In this document: piece after piece, positions 7,262-15,929 of the stretch
Layout: each line of letters opens with the position of its first letter
How positions within the stretch are numbered: position 1 is the first letter of the stretch
Assembly: GCF_000255115.2 (NCBI RefSeq)
Contig: NC_018068.1
Span: forward strand, 2,389,977-2,453,976
Direction: 5' to 3'
Origin: Desulfosporosinus acidiphilus SJ4
GTDB lineage: Bacteria; Bacillota; Desulfitobacteriia; Desulfitobacteriales; Desulfitobacteriaceae
Length of the DNA: 64,000 nucleotides
The notes under the pieces: generated by a model
What the model saw: only the letters and a program-made list of their open reading frames with translations
Told to the model about the DNA's origin: nothing
Database searches by the model: none
Translations under genes and position numbers: made by a program

Positions 7262-9484
7262 ATGGATAAAAAGACAGGGGTATATATCTGTACCGGCTGT
7301 GGAATTGGAGACGCCTTAGACATTGAGGCTCTGTCCAAGGTTGCCACCAAAGAAAGCAAAGTTCCTGTATGTAAGACACACGCGTTTTTCTGCGGAGAAG
7401 AAGGCGTCGCTCAAATTAAAAGTGACATCGCTAACGAAGGGGTTAACACCGTCGTCATCGCCGGCTGCTCATCCCGGGTCAATTATGATGTCTTTGATTT
7501 TGGGCCCTCAATCATCCTGGAACGGGCCAATTTGCGGGAACAAGTCATCTGGTGCCATCCCGAGGATGATGAAGATACCCAAATGATGGCGGAAGACAAC
7601 CTGCGGATGAGTCTGGCCAAGGCTGCCCATATTGACATCCCGGAAGGGTACCGAGTCGAGAACATGGTTAAAACCATCCTCGTCGTGGGCGGAGGCCTGA
7701 CAGGAATCACTGCAGCCCTTGAAGGAGCCAAAGCAGGCTATAAAACAGTCCTCGTTGAGAAGAACCCGGTACTGGGCGGCTGGATGAACAGCTTATTTAA
7801 ACAAGCTCCCTTAAAGGCTCCTTACAGCGATCCGGAAGAGGTCGATATCGCCTCAAGAATCCAAGAAGCAGAAGCCAACCCGGATGTCACAATCTACACC
7901 GGTGCAGAAATTAAAGAGATCGCCGGTGCGCCGGGAATGTTTGATGTGACCATCGAGCAAAACGGCAGTGTAATCAAGGAACGCATCGGATCCGTTGTCT
8001 TAGCTACCGGAGCCGTACCCTATGAAGCCGGGAAATTAGAGCACCTTGGTTATGGCAAATATGCTAACGTTATCACTAGTCAAGCCTTTGAAGAACTGGC
8101 GAAAAACGGAAAGATTGTACGCCCCGGAGACGGCAAAGAAGTACAAAGCATCGCGTTCCTGCAATGTGCAGGCTCACGGGATGGTAACCACCTGCCATAT
8201 TGCTCCTCAGTCTGCTGTGTAGAATCCCTGAAGCAAGCAACTTATCTGAAGGAGCAAAACCCGGAAGCTGCGATCTACGTTTTCAATAAAGATATCCGAA
8301 CTCCCGGACAGTATGAAAAACTGTACAAACGAGTACAAAAAGACGGAGCCATCTTCGTTCGCGGAGACGTGACAGGGATTACAGAAGACGATGACAAGAA
8401 CCTGCTCATCGAAGCGGCAGACGTCCTTACGGGTGCGACCATAGGCACCGAAGGGGTTGATCTAGTCGTCTTAGCCACAGGGATGGTCCCAACAACAGCT
8501 TTCGGAGAAAGCTTAGATGCGAAGAGTGACGACGAAGAAAAAGAAAAAGAAGAGAAACCGCAAGGTGACACGATCATCCGTTCAAATCTGTTGAATCTGG
8601 CGTATCGCCAAGGCCCTGAGATGCCGACCCTGAAATATGGATTTTCAGACTCCCATTTCATCTGCTTCCCTTATGAAACCCGACGAACGGGGATCTATGC
8701 GGCAGGAAGTGTTCGAGCCCCGATGGATGCTCTTTCCAGTATCGAAGATGCCACCGGAGCAGCGATGAAAGCCATCCAATGCATTGAACTGAGCGAACTG
8801 GGTTCCGCGGTGCATCCAAGGGTAGGGGATCTATCCTTCCCAAGTTTTGCTATGCAGCGTTGTACACAATGTAAACGTTGTACCGTAGAATGTCCTTTCG
8901 GAGCGATCAACGAAGATGATAAATTCAACCCGCTGCCGAATCCAACCCGTTGCCGACGGTGCGGAATCTGTATGGGAGCTTGCCCGGAACGGATCATTTC
9001 CTTCAAAAACTACTCCGTGCCGATGATTGGCAACATGATTAAAGCCATTGAAGTACCGGAAGAGGATGAAGAAAAACCAAGAATTGTAGTATTCGCCTGT
9101 GAAAATGATGCCATACCGGCATTAGACATGGCGGGTATCAACCGATTAAAGTACAATGCTTGGGTACGGGTGATTCCCGTAAGATGCTTAGGTTCCATGA
9201 GCCTGGTATGGATCGCGGATACGTTATCCAAAGGAATTGATGGCATATTACTCCTGGGATGTAAGCACGGCGATGACTATCAATGCCACTTCATCAAAGG
9301 AAGCGAATTGGCGGAAACCCGGCTTTCGAAAGTGGCAGAAACGTTAGATCGATTGTCACTGGAGTCGGAGCGCGTACGGATGGAACAAGTATCCATTATG
9401 GATTACGATCAAATACCAGGAATCCTGGACGGCTTTGCCGAGAGACTAGAAGAACTGGGTCCTAACCCCTATAAAGGGTTCTAA
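7262..9484 (+). CDS. qmoB: Quinone-interacting oxidoreductase subunit QmoB
   Basis: This is a 740-residue HdrA-like flavoprotein with extra modules. The N-terminus has a cysteine cluster (CTGCGIGD, then CKTHAFFCG) of the HdrA type. An FAD motif (VVGGGLTGITAA) lies near residue 140. Two 4Fe-4S motifs, CTQCKRCTVECP and CRRCGICMGACP, lie near residues 536-570. The last 130 residues form an MvhD/FrhD-like domain (VVFACENDAIPAL, then VRCLGSM and LLGCKHGDDYQC), which in other systems relays electrons between HdrA and partners. This matches QmoB length and order. It sits four bases after qmoA and 27 bases before the HdrD-like gene. Confidence 0.93.
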   Translation: MDKKTGVYICTGCGIGDALDIEALSKVATKESKVPVCKTHAFFCGEEGVAQIKSDIANEGVNTVVIAGCSSRVNYDVFDFGPSIILERANLREQVIWCHPEDDEDTQMMAEDNLRMSLAKAAHIDIPEGYRVENMVKTILVVGGGLTGITAALEGAKAGYKTVLVEKNPVLGGWMNSLFKQAPLKAPYSDPEEVDIASRIQEAEANPDVTIYTGAEIKEIAGAPGMFDVTIEQNGSVIKERIGSVVLATGAVPYEAGKLEHLGYGKYANVITSQAFEELAKNGKIVRPGDGKEVQSIAFLQCAGSRDGNHLPYCSSVCCVESLKQATYLKEQNPEAAIYVFNKDIRTPGQYEKLYKRVQKDGAIFVRGDVTGITEDDDKNLLIEAADVLTGATIGTEGVDLVVLATGMVPTTAFGESLDAKSDDEEKEKEEKPQGDTIIRSNLLNLAYRQGPEMPTLKYGFSDSHFICFPYETRRTGIYAAGSVRAPMDALSSIEDATGAAMKAIQCIELSELGSAVHPRVGDLSFPSFAMQRCTQCKRCTVECPFGAINEDDKFNPLPNPTRCRRCGICMGACPERIISFKNYSVPMIGNMIKAIEVPEEDEEKPRIVVFACENDAIPALDMAGINRLKYNAWVRVIPVRCLGSMSLVWIADTLSKGIDGILLLGCKHGDDYQCHFIKGSELAETRLSKVAETLDRLSLESERVRMEQVSIMDYDQIPGILDGFAERLEELGPNPYKGF

Positions 9485-9511
9485 GTCCTTGAATAGCAAA
9501 GGAGCATTAGT

Positions 9512-10681
9512 ATGGAAGAAATAAAAAGTGTATCTCTGGAGATGAAAGATTATATTGTTTCTTCAGGGGCGGAGACGCTCAGCTGGTGTATGCAATGCGG
9601 ACTCTGCACCAACCTTTGTCCTTGGCGGTTAGTCCCCGGAGAAGTGAGTGAAGCATTTAACATTCGGAAAATGCAGCGCTTGGGTCAACTGGGATTAGAA
9701 GGTTTTGAAGAAGAAGAAGTCCTGTTTGCCTGCGCGACCTGCGGGATGTGTCAAACGAATTGCCCGAGGAAAGTAGATATTATCAGCAACGTACGGTCGA
9801 TGCGAAACACCACAGTAGGTGCAGGGTTTTTACCGGCGCACCTGAGGCCGATCGCCGGAAGCATTCATGCCAACGGAAACCCCTGGTCAGGAGAGAAAGA
9901 AAAGCGTACGGAATGGCAGGAAGGACTGGATATTCCAGCCTTCAGTGAAGACACAGAGTACTTGCTGTATGTCTGCTGCACCTCCTGCTACGATACCCGG
10001 AGCAAGAAAATCGCGAAAAGCATTGTCAGCCTGTTAAAACAAGCCGGAGTAAGCTTCGGAGTCTTAACAGCGGAAGAGAACTGCTGCGGAGAGACAATCC
10101 GTAAACTGGGCGATGAAGAATTGTTCCAAAAGTTAGCAGAGTCCAACATTAACTTGTTTAACAGCAAAGGGGTCAAGAAGATCATAACGACATCGCCCCA
10201 CTGCTTATATGCCTTTAAGAAGGATTATCCGGACTACGGCGGAGAGTATGAAGTCGTGCATTATTCGGAAGTTCTAAGCAAACTGGTGAAAGAAGGAAAA
10301 CTGACCTTTAAGGGAGAAGTAGGGAAAAAGGTAACCTTCCATGATCCGTGTTATTTAGGACGGCATAACGAAGTGTATGATGCACCGAGGGAACTGATCC
10401 AAGCTGTCCCCGGAGTAGAGTTCGTCGAACTGGACCGCAATCAGAGCAAGAGCCTCTGCTGTGCAGGCGGAGGAGGACGTGTTTGGGCGGAAGTACCATT
10501 TGGCCAACGCTTCGGAGAATTGAGAATTACCGATGCAGTGGATAAGCAAGCTGATGTCTTAGTCACAGCCTGTCCCTATTGCATCTTAATGCTCGACGAT
10601 GCTTGTGCAGGTCTGGAGAAGAAAGATGTGCTGGAAGTTATGGAAATGTCCGAACTCCTTTGTTCAGCGAGCAAGCCTTAA
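9512..10681 (+). CDS. Soluble HdrD-like (HdrC-HdrB fusion) subunit replacing QmoC
   Basis: The 389-residue protein joins an HdrC-like N-terminus with two CxxCxxCxxxCP motifs (CMQCGLCTNLCP near residue 27, CATCGMCQTNCP near 77) to an HdrB-like C-terminus with two CCG domains (VCCTSCYDT with ENCCGE; DPCYLGRH with LCCAGGGG). It has no membrane segments. Gram-positive sulfate reducers are known to lack the membrane subunit QmoC and to carry Hdr-type proteins next to qmoAB; here that role falls to one fused chain. It is in the qmo operon. How it reaches the quinone pool is unclear; the membrane HdrD-like protein at the left edge is one possible partner, by inference. Confidence 0.88.
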   Translation: MEEIKSVSLEMKDYIVSSGAETLSWCMQCGLCTNLCPWRLVPGEVSEAFNIRKMQRLGQLGLEGFEEEEVLFACATCGMCQTNCPRKVDIISNVRSMRNTTVGAGFLPAHLRPIAGSIHANGNPWSGEKEKRTEWQEGLDIPAFSEDTEYLLYVCCTSCYDTRSKKIAKSIVSLLKQAGVSFGVLTAEENCCGETIRKLGDEELFQKLAESNINLFNSKGVKKIITTSPHCLYAFKKDYPDYGGEYEVVHYSEVLSKLVKEGKLTFKGEVGKKVTFHDPCYLGRHNEVYDAPRELIQAVPGVEFVELDRNQSKSLCCAGGGGRVWAEVPFGQRFGELRITDAVDKQADVLVTACPYCILMLDDACAGLEKKDVLEVMEMSELLCSASKP

Positions 10682-10798
10682 TATCTGGTAGGTAATACAA
10701 ATATCGTGTTTTTAGATCTACAAGATAGAGGGTTCAGCTTAGTGATATTGTCTTAATTATTTAAAAGATAATATTCGAGGGGGGGGATGCCGGTAATC

Positions 10799-10876
10799 CT
10801 TCAATGCTGCTCCTAGCAGCAAAATTTGTGGACTCTGGCGAATACTATACACAAATTCGTAGACTCTCAATGAAGA
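10799..10876. promoter_or_regulatory. Structured leader region upstream of sat
   Basis: GCTGCTCCTAGCAGC (10806-10820) is a 6-bp stem with a 3-base loop. It is followed by AATTTGTG (10823-10830) facing CACAAATT (10850-10857). The same stretch contains a direct repeat, TTGTGGACTCT and TTCGTAGACTCT, related to the dispersed repeat at 5870. No known riboswitch consensus fits. It lies within 100 bases of the sat start, so it is probably in the sat leader. Confidence 0.35.
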
Positions 10877-10897
10877 AAATAGATAGAGGAGGACTTA

Positions 10898-12073
10898 ATG
10901 ATGTCAAAATTAGTACCACCCCATGGCGGAAAATTAACTCCTGTGTTGCTTCCTGAAGCACAACGTGCTGAGGCTCTGGCAAAGGCTAAAACATTACCGG
11001 TAATTCGCATGACTTCAAGAGAAACATCAGACGTTTTAATGATCGGCATGGGTGCATTCAGTCCCTTAACCGGTTTCATGGACAAAGCAAACTATGAGAG
11101 TGTTGTAGAAACCAAACACTTAACCAATGGTTTAGCATGGCCTCTCCCCATTACTCTTTCCGTTACTAAAGAGCAAGCCGGATCTCTTAAAGTTGGTCAA
11201 GAAGTTGCCGTAGTTGATGATGAAACTGATACCTATGTTGGTATCTTAACCATCAGCGATATGTATGAATATGACAAAGTTAAAGAATGCAAAGCTGTTT
11301 TCTTCACTGATGATCCAGAACACGATGGCGTTAAAAAAGTCATGGCTCAAGGAGACATCAACGTTGGCGGTTCTTTAGTAACCTTCAGCCAATTGGGCTA
11401 TGCTTCTAAATATGGCGACTATTATGCTACTCCGGAACAAACCAGAAAAATCTTTGATGAAAAAGGCTGGGCAACCGTTGCTGCGTTCCAAACCCGTAAC
11501 CCCTTGCATCGTTCTCACGAATTTCTCTGCAAAATGGGAAATGAAGTTTGTGATGGACTCTTCATTCACCCAATCGTAGGAAAACTTAAAAAAGGTGATA
11601 TTCCTGCAGAAGTTCGTTTAGATTGCTATGAAGTTCTCTTAAAGAACTACTTCAATCCCAAGAATGTTGTTATGAAAGTATATCCGATGGAAATGCGTTA
11701 TGCAGGACCAAGCGAAGCTATTCTTCATGCTATTTTCCGTCAAAACTTCGGCTGCAGCCATATCTTAATTGGCCGTGACCATGCCGGTGTTGGTGACTAT
11801 TATACAGCTTATCAAGCCCAAGAAATCTTCGAGCAATTCAAACCCGGTGAAATTCTCTGTCAACCACTTAAAGTAACTGCTGCTATGTACTGCAACAAGT
11901 GTGAAGGTATGACCACTGAGAAAACCTGTCCTCATGGTAAAGAAGATCACCTCAAAATTAGCGGTACAAAATTAAGAGCAATGTTAGGAGCTGGAGAAGT
12001 TCCACCCAGCAATTTCAGTCGTCCAGAAGTTCTGCAAATCTTACTCAAATATTATGGCTCATTAAATAAGTAA
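10898..12073 (+). CDS. sat: Sulfate adenylyltransferase (dissimilatory ATP sulfurylase)
   Basis: This 391-residue enzyme makes APS and pyrophosphate from ATP and sulfate, the first cytoplasmic step of sulfate reduction. The active-site motif QTRNPLHRSHE lies near residues 195-205 (the RNPxHxxH signature), and GRDHAGVGDYY near residue 290 is the second conserved loop. Length and full-length similarity fit the homo-oligomeric Sat family, without an APS kinase domain. GAGGAGG precedes two adjacent ATGs at 10898 and 10901; the second (MSKLVPPHGG) has the more usual spacing of eight. aprB copy 2 follows after 81 bases without a terminator, so sat-aprBA can be co-transcribed. Confidence 0.96.
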   Translation: MMSKLVPPHGGKLTPVLLPEAQRAEALAKAKTLPVIRMTSRETSDVLMIGMGAFSPLTGFMDKANYESVVETKHLTNGLAWPLPITLSVTKEQAGSLKVGQEVAVVDDETDTYVGILTISDMYEYDKVKECKAVFFTDDPEHDGVKKVMAQGDINVGGSLVTFSQLGYASKYGDYYATPEQTRKIFDEKGWATVAAFQTRNPLHRSHEFLCKMGNEVCDGLFIHPIVGKLKKGDIPAEVRLDCYEVLLKNYFNPKNVVMKVYPMEMRYAGPSEAILHAIFRQNFGCSHILIGRDHAGVGDYYTAYQAQEIFEQFKPGEILCQPLKVTAAMYCNKCEGMTTEKTCPHGKEDHLKISGTKLRAMLGAGEVPPSNFSRPEVLQILLKYYGSLNK

Positions 12074-12154
12074 AACATTTGGTTTGTAAATTAAACTAGG
12101 AAATTTTTTCTTAAGTTTAGTTTCAAAAATATATGAATGATGGAGGTTTAACAA

Positions 12155-12595
12155 ATGCCAAGTTTTGTAATTGCAGAAAAGTGTGACGGATGCAAAGGGC
12201 AAGATAAAACAGCTTGCATGTATGCATGCCCAAATGACCTGATGTTTTTAGACAAAGAAAGAATGAAAGCTGTAAACCTAGATCCAAGCCAATGCTGGGA
12301 GTGCTTATGCTGTGTTAAAGCTTGCCCGCAACAAGCTATGGACCTTCGCGGATATGCAGATTTTGTTCCCCTCGGCGCTTCCTGTGTACCTCTTCGTGGT
12401 TCGGACAGCATCATGTGGACCGTTAAATTCCGCAATGGCATGACTAAACGCTTTAAGTTCCCCATCCGTACAACTGAAGAAGGTTCTGCTGTACCTGATG
12501 GCGGCTTTGTTGAAGCAAACACCGATATCAACAGCATCGAACTCTTCACTGAGCCTTCTTCCATGAAAATGCCGGTTTGGACTTATAAGAAATAA
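12155..12595 (+). CDS. aprB: Adenylylsulfate reductase beta subunit, copy 2
   Basis: This 146-residue protein has both ferredoxin-type clusters (CDGCKGQDKTACMYACP and CWECLCCVKACP). It shares the ribosome binding site and its immediate surroundings (ATGATGGAGGTTTAACAA) with copy 1. It differs from copy 1 by scattered third-position changes and by a diverged last 30 residues that is one residue shorter. It is followed 38 bases later by an intact aprA, so this is the functional aprBA pair in the window. Confidence 0.96.
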   Translation: MPSFVIAEKCDGCKGQDKTACMYACPNDLMFLDKERMKAVNLDPSQCWECLCCVKACPQQAMDLRGYADFVPLGASCVPLRGSDSIMWTVKFRNGMTKRFKFPIRTTEEGSAVPDGGFVEANTDINSIELFTEPSSMKMPVWTYKK

Positions 12596-12633
12596 GCTCT
12601 TGCAATAAGGAATAAATAGGGAGGTTAAAATCA

Positions 12634-14526
12634 ATGCCAATGAACTTTGAAACAGTAGAAGTAACAACCGACCTTCTGATCATCGGAGGCGGAATGGGAG
12701 CCTGCGGCGCAGCTGTAGAAGCAGCTTACTGGGGCAAAAAACACGGACTTAAAGTAACCTTAGTTGATAAAGCATCAATGCCGCGTTCCGGTGCAGTCGG
12801 AATGGGATTGTCCGCTATTAACCTTTATGTTGGTCTTGCAGAAGGCAGAAATACTGTTCAAGACTATGTCCGCTACGTTAAAGGCGATATGATGGGAATT
12901 GCTCGTGATGACTTAGTCGCTAACATCGCTCGTCACGTTGACAGCTCCGTGCACATGTTTGAAAAATGGGGTCTTCCTTTGTGGAAAGACGAAGAAGGCA
13001 ACTATGTTCACGAAGGAAAATGGCAACTGATGATCAGCGGTGAATCCTATAAAGTTATCGTTGCTGAAGCTGCTAAGACTGCTTTAGGCGAAGAAAACAT
13101 TTATGAGAGAGTTTTCATCACTGAGCCCCTCTTAAAAGACGGTAAATGCGTAGGAGCTGTTGGCTTCAGTGTTCGTGAGAACAAATTCTATGTCTTCAAA
13201 GCAAAAGCAACCTTGTGTGCAATGGGCGGAACGGTTGGTGTCTTCAAACCTAAATCCACAGGTGAAGGTGCCGGACGTTCATGGTATCCTCCATTCTCCA
13301 CCGGTTCATCCGCTTACTTCACCATGAAGGCTGGAGCAGAGATGAGCAGCCAAGAAGTACGCTTTGTACCGATTCGTTTTAAAGACGCTTATGGTCCTGT
13401 TGGAGCTTGGTTCTTACTCTTCAAATCCCGCGCAACCAATGCTTTGGGTGAAAACTACATGGAAACCCGCGCCGATGAGCTGAAAAAATTTGGCGTCTAC
13501 GGTTCCATTAAACCAATTCCTGCAAACCTTCGTAACCATCTGGGGTTATTAGACGTTCAAGAAGGTAAAGGACCTCTCTTCATGCGTACAGAAGAAGCTA
13601 TTTCCAATCTGGCCAAAGCGTATGAAGGAGACGAAAAAGCCTTCAAGAAGAAAATGAAATCCTTAGAGAATGAAGCATGGGAAGACTTCCTCGATATGAC
13701 GATTGCACAAGCTTTACTTTGGGCAGCAACCAACGTTCAGCCTGAAGAAAGATCTTCTGAAATCGCAGCAGCAGAGCCTTACTTCATCAGCTCTCACTCC
13801 GGTTCTTCAGGAGCATGGATTTCCGGTCCGGAAGACCTCTCCGCTGGAACAGACTACTTCTGGGGTTATGCTAACATGACCACCGTTCCTGGCCTCTTTG
13901 CAGCAGGGGACGCATCCGGAAACTGCCCGCACAAATTCTCCTCAGGAACTCACGCAGAAGGACGTATTGCAGGAAAGTCAGCTTGCAAATATATCTTAGA
14001 GAACAACACACTTCTCGAAGTTGAGCCTTCTGTGATTGACGAAATGAAAGCCATCACTTACAAACCGCTGGAAATCTATGAGCAATATAAAGATTTCAGT
14101 ACCGATCCACAAGTTAACCCGAACTATATTCTTCCGAAACAGTTTATGTTCCGTTTACAAAAACTGATGGATGAGTATGTTGGCGGAGCTAACGTATATT
14201 TCTGCATGAACCAAGCATCCTTAGACAGAGCAGCAGAACTCTTTGAATTCCTCAAAGAAGACTCTGAAAAACTGGCAGCCAATGACATTTATGAATTGCT
14301 GAGAGTTTGGGAAAACAAACACAGAATGTGGCAAGCCGAATCCCACTTGAAAGCAGTCACCTTCCGTGAAGAGACCCGTTGGCCCGGATACTATATCAGA
14401 ACAGACATACCAACTCTTGACGAAGAGAACTGGCATTGTTTCGTCAACATGAAATGGGATCCACAAACCAAAGAGTGGTCTGTCTTCAAACGTCCGGTTA
14501 TCGATATGTTTGACGTTAAATTTTAA
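12634..14526 (+). CDS. aprA: Adenylylsulfate reductase alpha subunit, intact copy
   Basis: This 630-residue flavoprotein is the catalytic subunit that binds APS at an FAD and reduces it to sulfite and AMP. The FAD-binding motif IIGGGMGACGAA is near residues 14-25. A fumarate-reductase-like fold is indicated by VGMGLSAINLY and by GLFAAGDASGNCPHKFSSGTH near residue 425. Length matches dissimilatory AprA. AGGGAGG precedes the ATG. Downstream is a strong terminator at 14561. The DNA from about 20 bases before this gene to the last few codons appears identical to the damaged copy at 2678, apart from the extra base there and two silent changes near the 3' end. Confidence 0.97.
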   Translation: MPMNFETVEVTTDLLIIGGGMGACGAAVEAAYWGKKHGLKVTLVDKASMPRSGAVGMGLSAINLYVGLAEGRNTVQDYVRYVKGDMMGIARDDLVANIARHVDSSVHMFEKWGLPLWKDEEGNYVHEGKWQLMISGESYKVIVAEAAKTALGEENIYERVFITEPLLKDGKCVGAVGFSVRENKFYVFKAKATLCAMGGTVGVFKPKSTGEGAGRSWYPPFSTGSSAYFTMKAGAEMSSQEVRFVPIRFKDAYGPVGAWFLLFKSRATNALGENYMETRADELKKFGVYGSIKPIPANLRNHLGLLDVQEGKGPLFMRTEEAISNLAKAYEGDEKAFKKKMKSLENEAWEDFLDMTIAQALLWAATNVQPEERSSEIAAAEPYFISSHSGSSGAWISGPEDLSAGTDYFWGYANMTTVPGLFAAGDASGNCPHKFSSGTHAEGRIAGKSACKYILENNTLLEVEPSVIDEMKAITYKPLEIYEQYKDFSTDPQVNPNYILPKQFMFRLQKLMDEYVGGANVYFCMNQASLDRAAELFEFLKEDSEKLAANDIYELLRVWENKHRMWQAESHLKAVTFREETRWPGYYIRTDIPTLDEENWHCFVNMKWDPQTKEWSVFKRPVIDMFDVKF

Positions 14527-14560
14527 GTAACACTTTACCACTCCTAATCTTAGTAATTTT

Positions 14561-14617
14561 GAGGACGAGTATGGCTTTTCGGAAATATACGAAAGGTTTA
14601 TACTCGTCTTCTTTTTT
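14561..14617 (+). terminator. Terminator of the sat-aprBA operon
   Basis: GAGGACGAGTAT (14561-14572) pairs with ATACTCGTCTTC (14600-14611) with one G-T pair. An inner stem, CTTTTCG with CGAAAGG, and a T6 run follow the usual layout. Confidence 0.85.
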
Positions 14618-14619
14618 AC

Positions 14620-14770
14620 CTGTCAGAAAGAATAACTTTTTGTTCAATACAGAAAGAATAGTCAATACGTGCCAAGACATTGTCTTCGCCCTCTAGCATA
14701 AGTCGTGCAACTTACCTGCCAGGAATTGCAACTAAGTAGCCAATGGTTACGAAGAAAGCGGACGAGCCCT
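14620..14770. repeat. Dispersed intergenic repeat (copy R2)
   Basis: It begins with TGTCAGAAAG directly after a terminator T run, then carries ATAGTCAATACGTGC, AAGACATTGTCTTCG, CTCTAGCATAAGT and ACTTACCTGCC, and ends with GCGGACGAGCCCTATCAT. It matches R1 (5829-5960) in reverse orientation and R3 (18310-18395) in the same orientation (ACCTGCCAACGGCTACGGCGA, AGCGGACGA, CCTATCAT). No coding capacity. Confidence 0.65.
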
Positions 14771-15052
14771 ATCATCACACTCAACTCATTAGACATAACA
14801 CCTGGCATGTAGATCTACCGAAAATCTCTGAAACAAACTAGTGTGATACTCTCCAGCGGAGAGTATCGGGATTGCGAGAAGAGGCCGCTGGCCTTGGAGA
14901 ATAAGAGAATGAAGCTTATCATCACACTGAAACTCATTAGGGATACACTTGCAGAGTGGATTGGCCGAGTGTACATGAAGCTAAACATGTGCGATACTCT
15001 CCACGGGACACTATCGGGATTGCGAGAAGGGACCTCCTGTGCCAAAGGCTAA
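14771..15052. repeat. Two imperfect tandem units of about 147 bp
   Basis: Unit 1 starts at 14771 (ATCATCACACTCAACTCATT) and unit 2 at 14918 (ATCATCACACTGAAACTCATT). Each ends in GATACTCTCC, a hairpin, then TATCGGGATTGCGAGAAG. In unit 1 the hairpin is a perfect 10-bp stem (GATACTCTCC AGC GGAGAGTATC); in unit 2 it is imperfect. The frames across it show no conserved protein, so I read this as repeat or structured RNA. Confidence 0.6.
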
Positions 15053-15465
15053 CAAGTGCAAAAATAGTAACTTCTGTCGCTCGTAAAATTTTTTTAGAAA
15101 TTGCTACACAAATTGCACTTACAGATTATATTTAAATTAGATATTTAAAAAACACCTAATGAAAGCAAAGAGTAAATCAAGAAACAAAGAATAATAATTA
15201 AAATTAATATTAAACCTAAGGAAGCTATGAGTTCAACAAGAGATAAAATCGTATATGGGAAACTTAGTAAAAAACATTGAATATATATTTAAATAACGAA
15301 TGATATTTCGCTTGAAATACAATCTTAACACAATTAATATATCAATTTTATATTAATAAGGGCAAGAAAGATATAAATAAACATAAGTAACTAAATAATA
15401 ATTCAATTTTAATAACCAAATAATATTCATAATATTCTAGCAATATATTCTTGCCATAACATATC
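15053..15465. other. AT-rich intergenic stretch
   Basis: No gene is supported. AAGTGCAA at 15054-15061 faces TTGCACTT at 15113-15120, with partly matching flanks and a T7 run inside. The rest is A/T runs without clear motifs. Confidence 0.4.
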
Positions 15466-15509
15466 TTGATTACGACCATATTGACTCGGAATACTCACGG
15501 TGTTAATCT
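15466..15509 (+). promoter_or_regulatory. Promoter with shared box (module copy 1)
   Basis: TTGAT (15466) - TACGACCATA - TTGACT (15481-15486) is followed after 17 bases by TAATCT (15504-15509). The upstream box matches four others in this region, but here the second half-site itself is the -35 hexamer, so the box sits 11 bp (one turn) closer to the -10 than in the others. The split chromate-type transporter begins 420 bases downstream; 15510-15929 shows no gene. Confidence 0.5.
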
Positions 15510-15929
15510 TAAGTCATAAATTCGATGTAAATACCAATGAGCATTGCAATGTGCCTATTATAACAAAGATAATGAATAATGAATGTATTTCAGCCGACAA
15601 TATAATTGACATCTAATAGACATCAATATGTTTTGAAAGATCATGCAGATATGTTCGCAATTAAGATTCGATATTTTTACTTTGGTTTATCCCTCAAAAT
15701 TTTAATCTTTTTCACTAATCCTAGCTAGCAGGATTAAATTTATAGATTATCAAGTGAAAATTATCTCTATTACAAGCCATGGATTATTCTGGGTTATATG
15801 TCAATAACTTTGAAACCTACTGTCTGACATAGATGTATTCAACTAGGATAGGGGGGATAATTCAAAGAACACAATTAAATTTATAAAATTAATCCTGTAT
15901 AACTTGTTTTTATAATAGGGGGAGTTAAA

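Noticed and set aside
10799-10876. Possible riboswitch upstream of sat
   Set aside because: Hairpins exist, but no SAM, T-box or other known consensus core is visible. Part of it belongs to the dispersed repeat.
14843-15052. 69-codon plus-strand ORF
   Set aside because: It lies inside the 147-bp tandem repeat, has no ribosome binding site, and the frame is not preserved between the two units.
15054-15120. AAGTGCAA/TTGCACTT inverted repeat as a MITE or terminator
   Set aside because: Flanks pair poorly, there is no target duplication, and the T run is inside the loop. Recorded only as an intergenic note.
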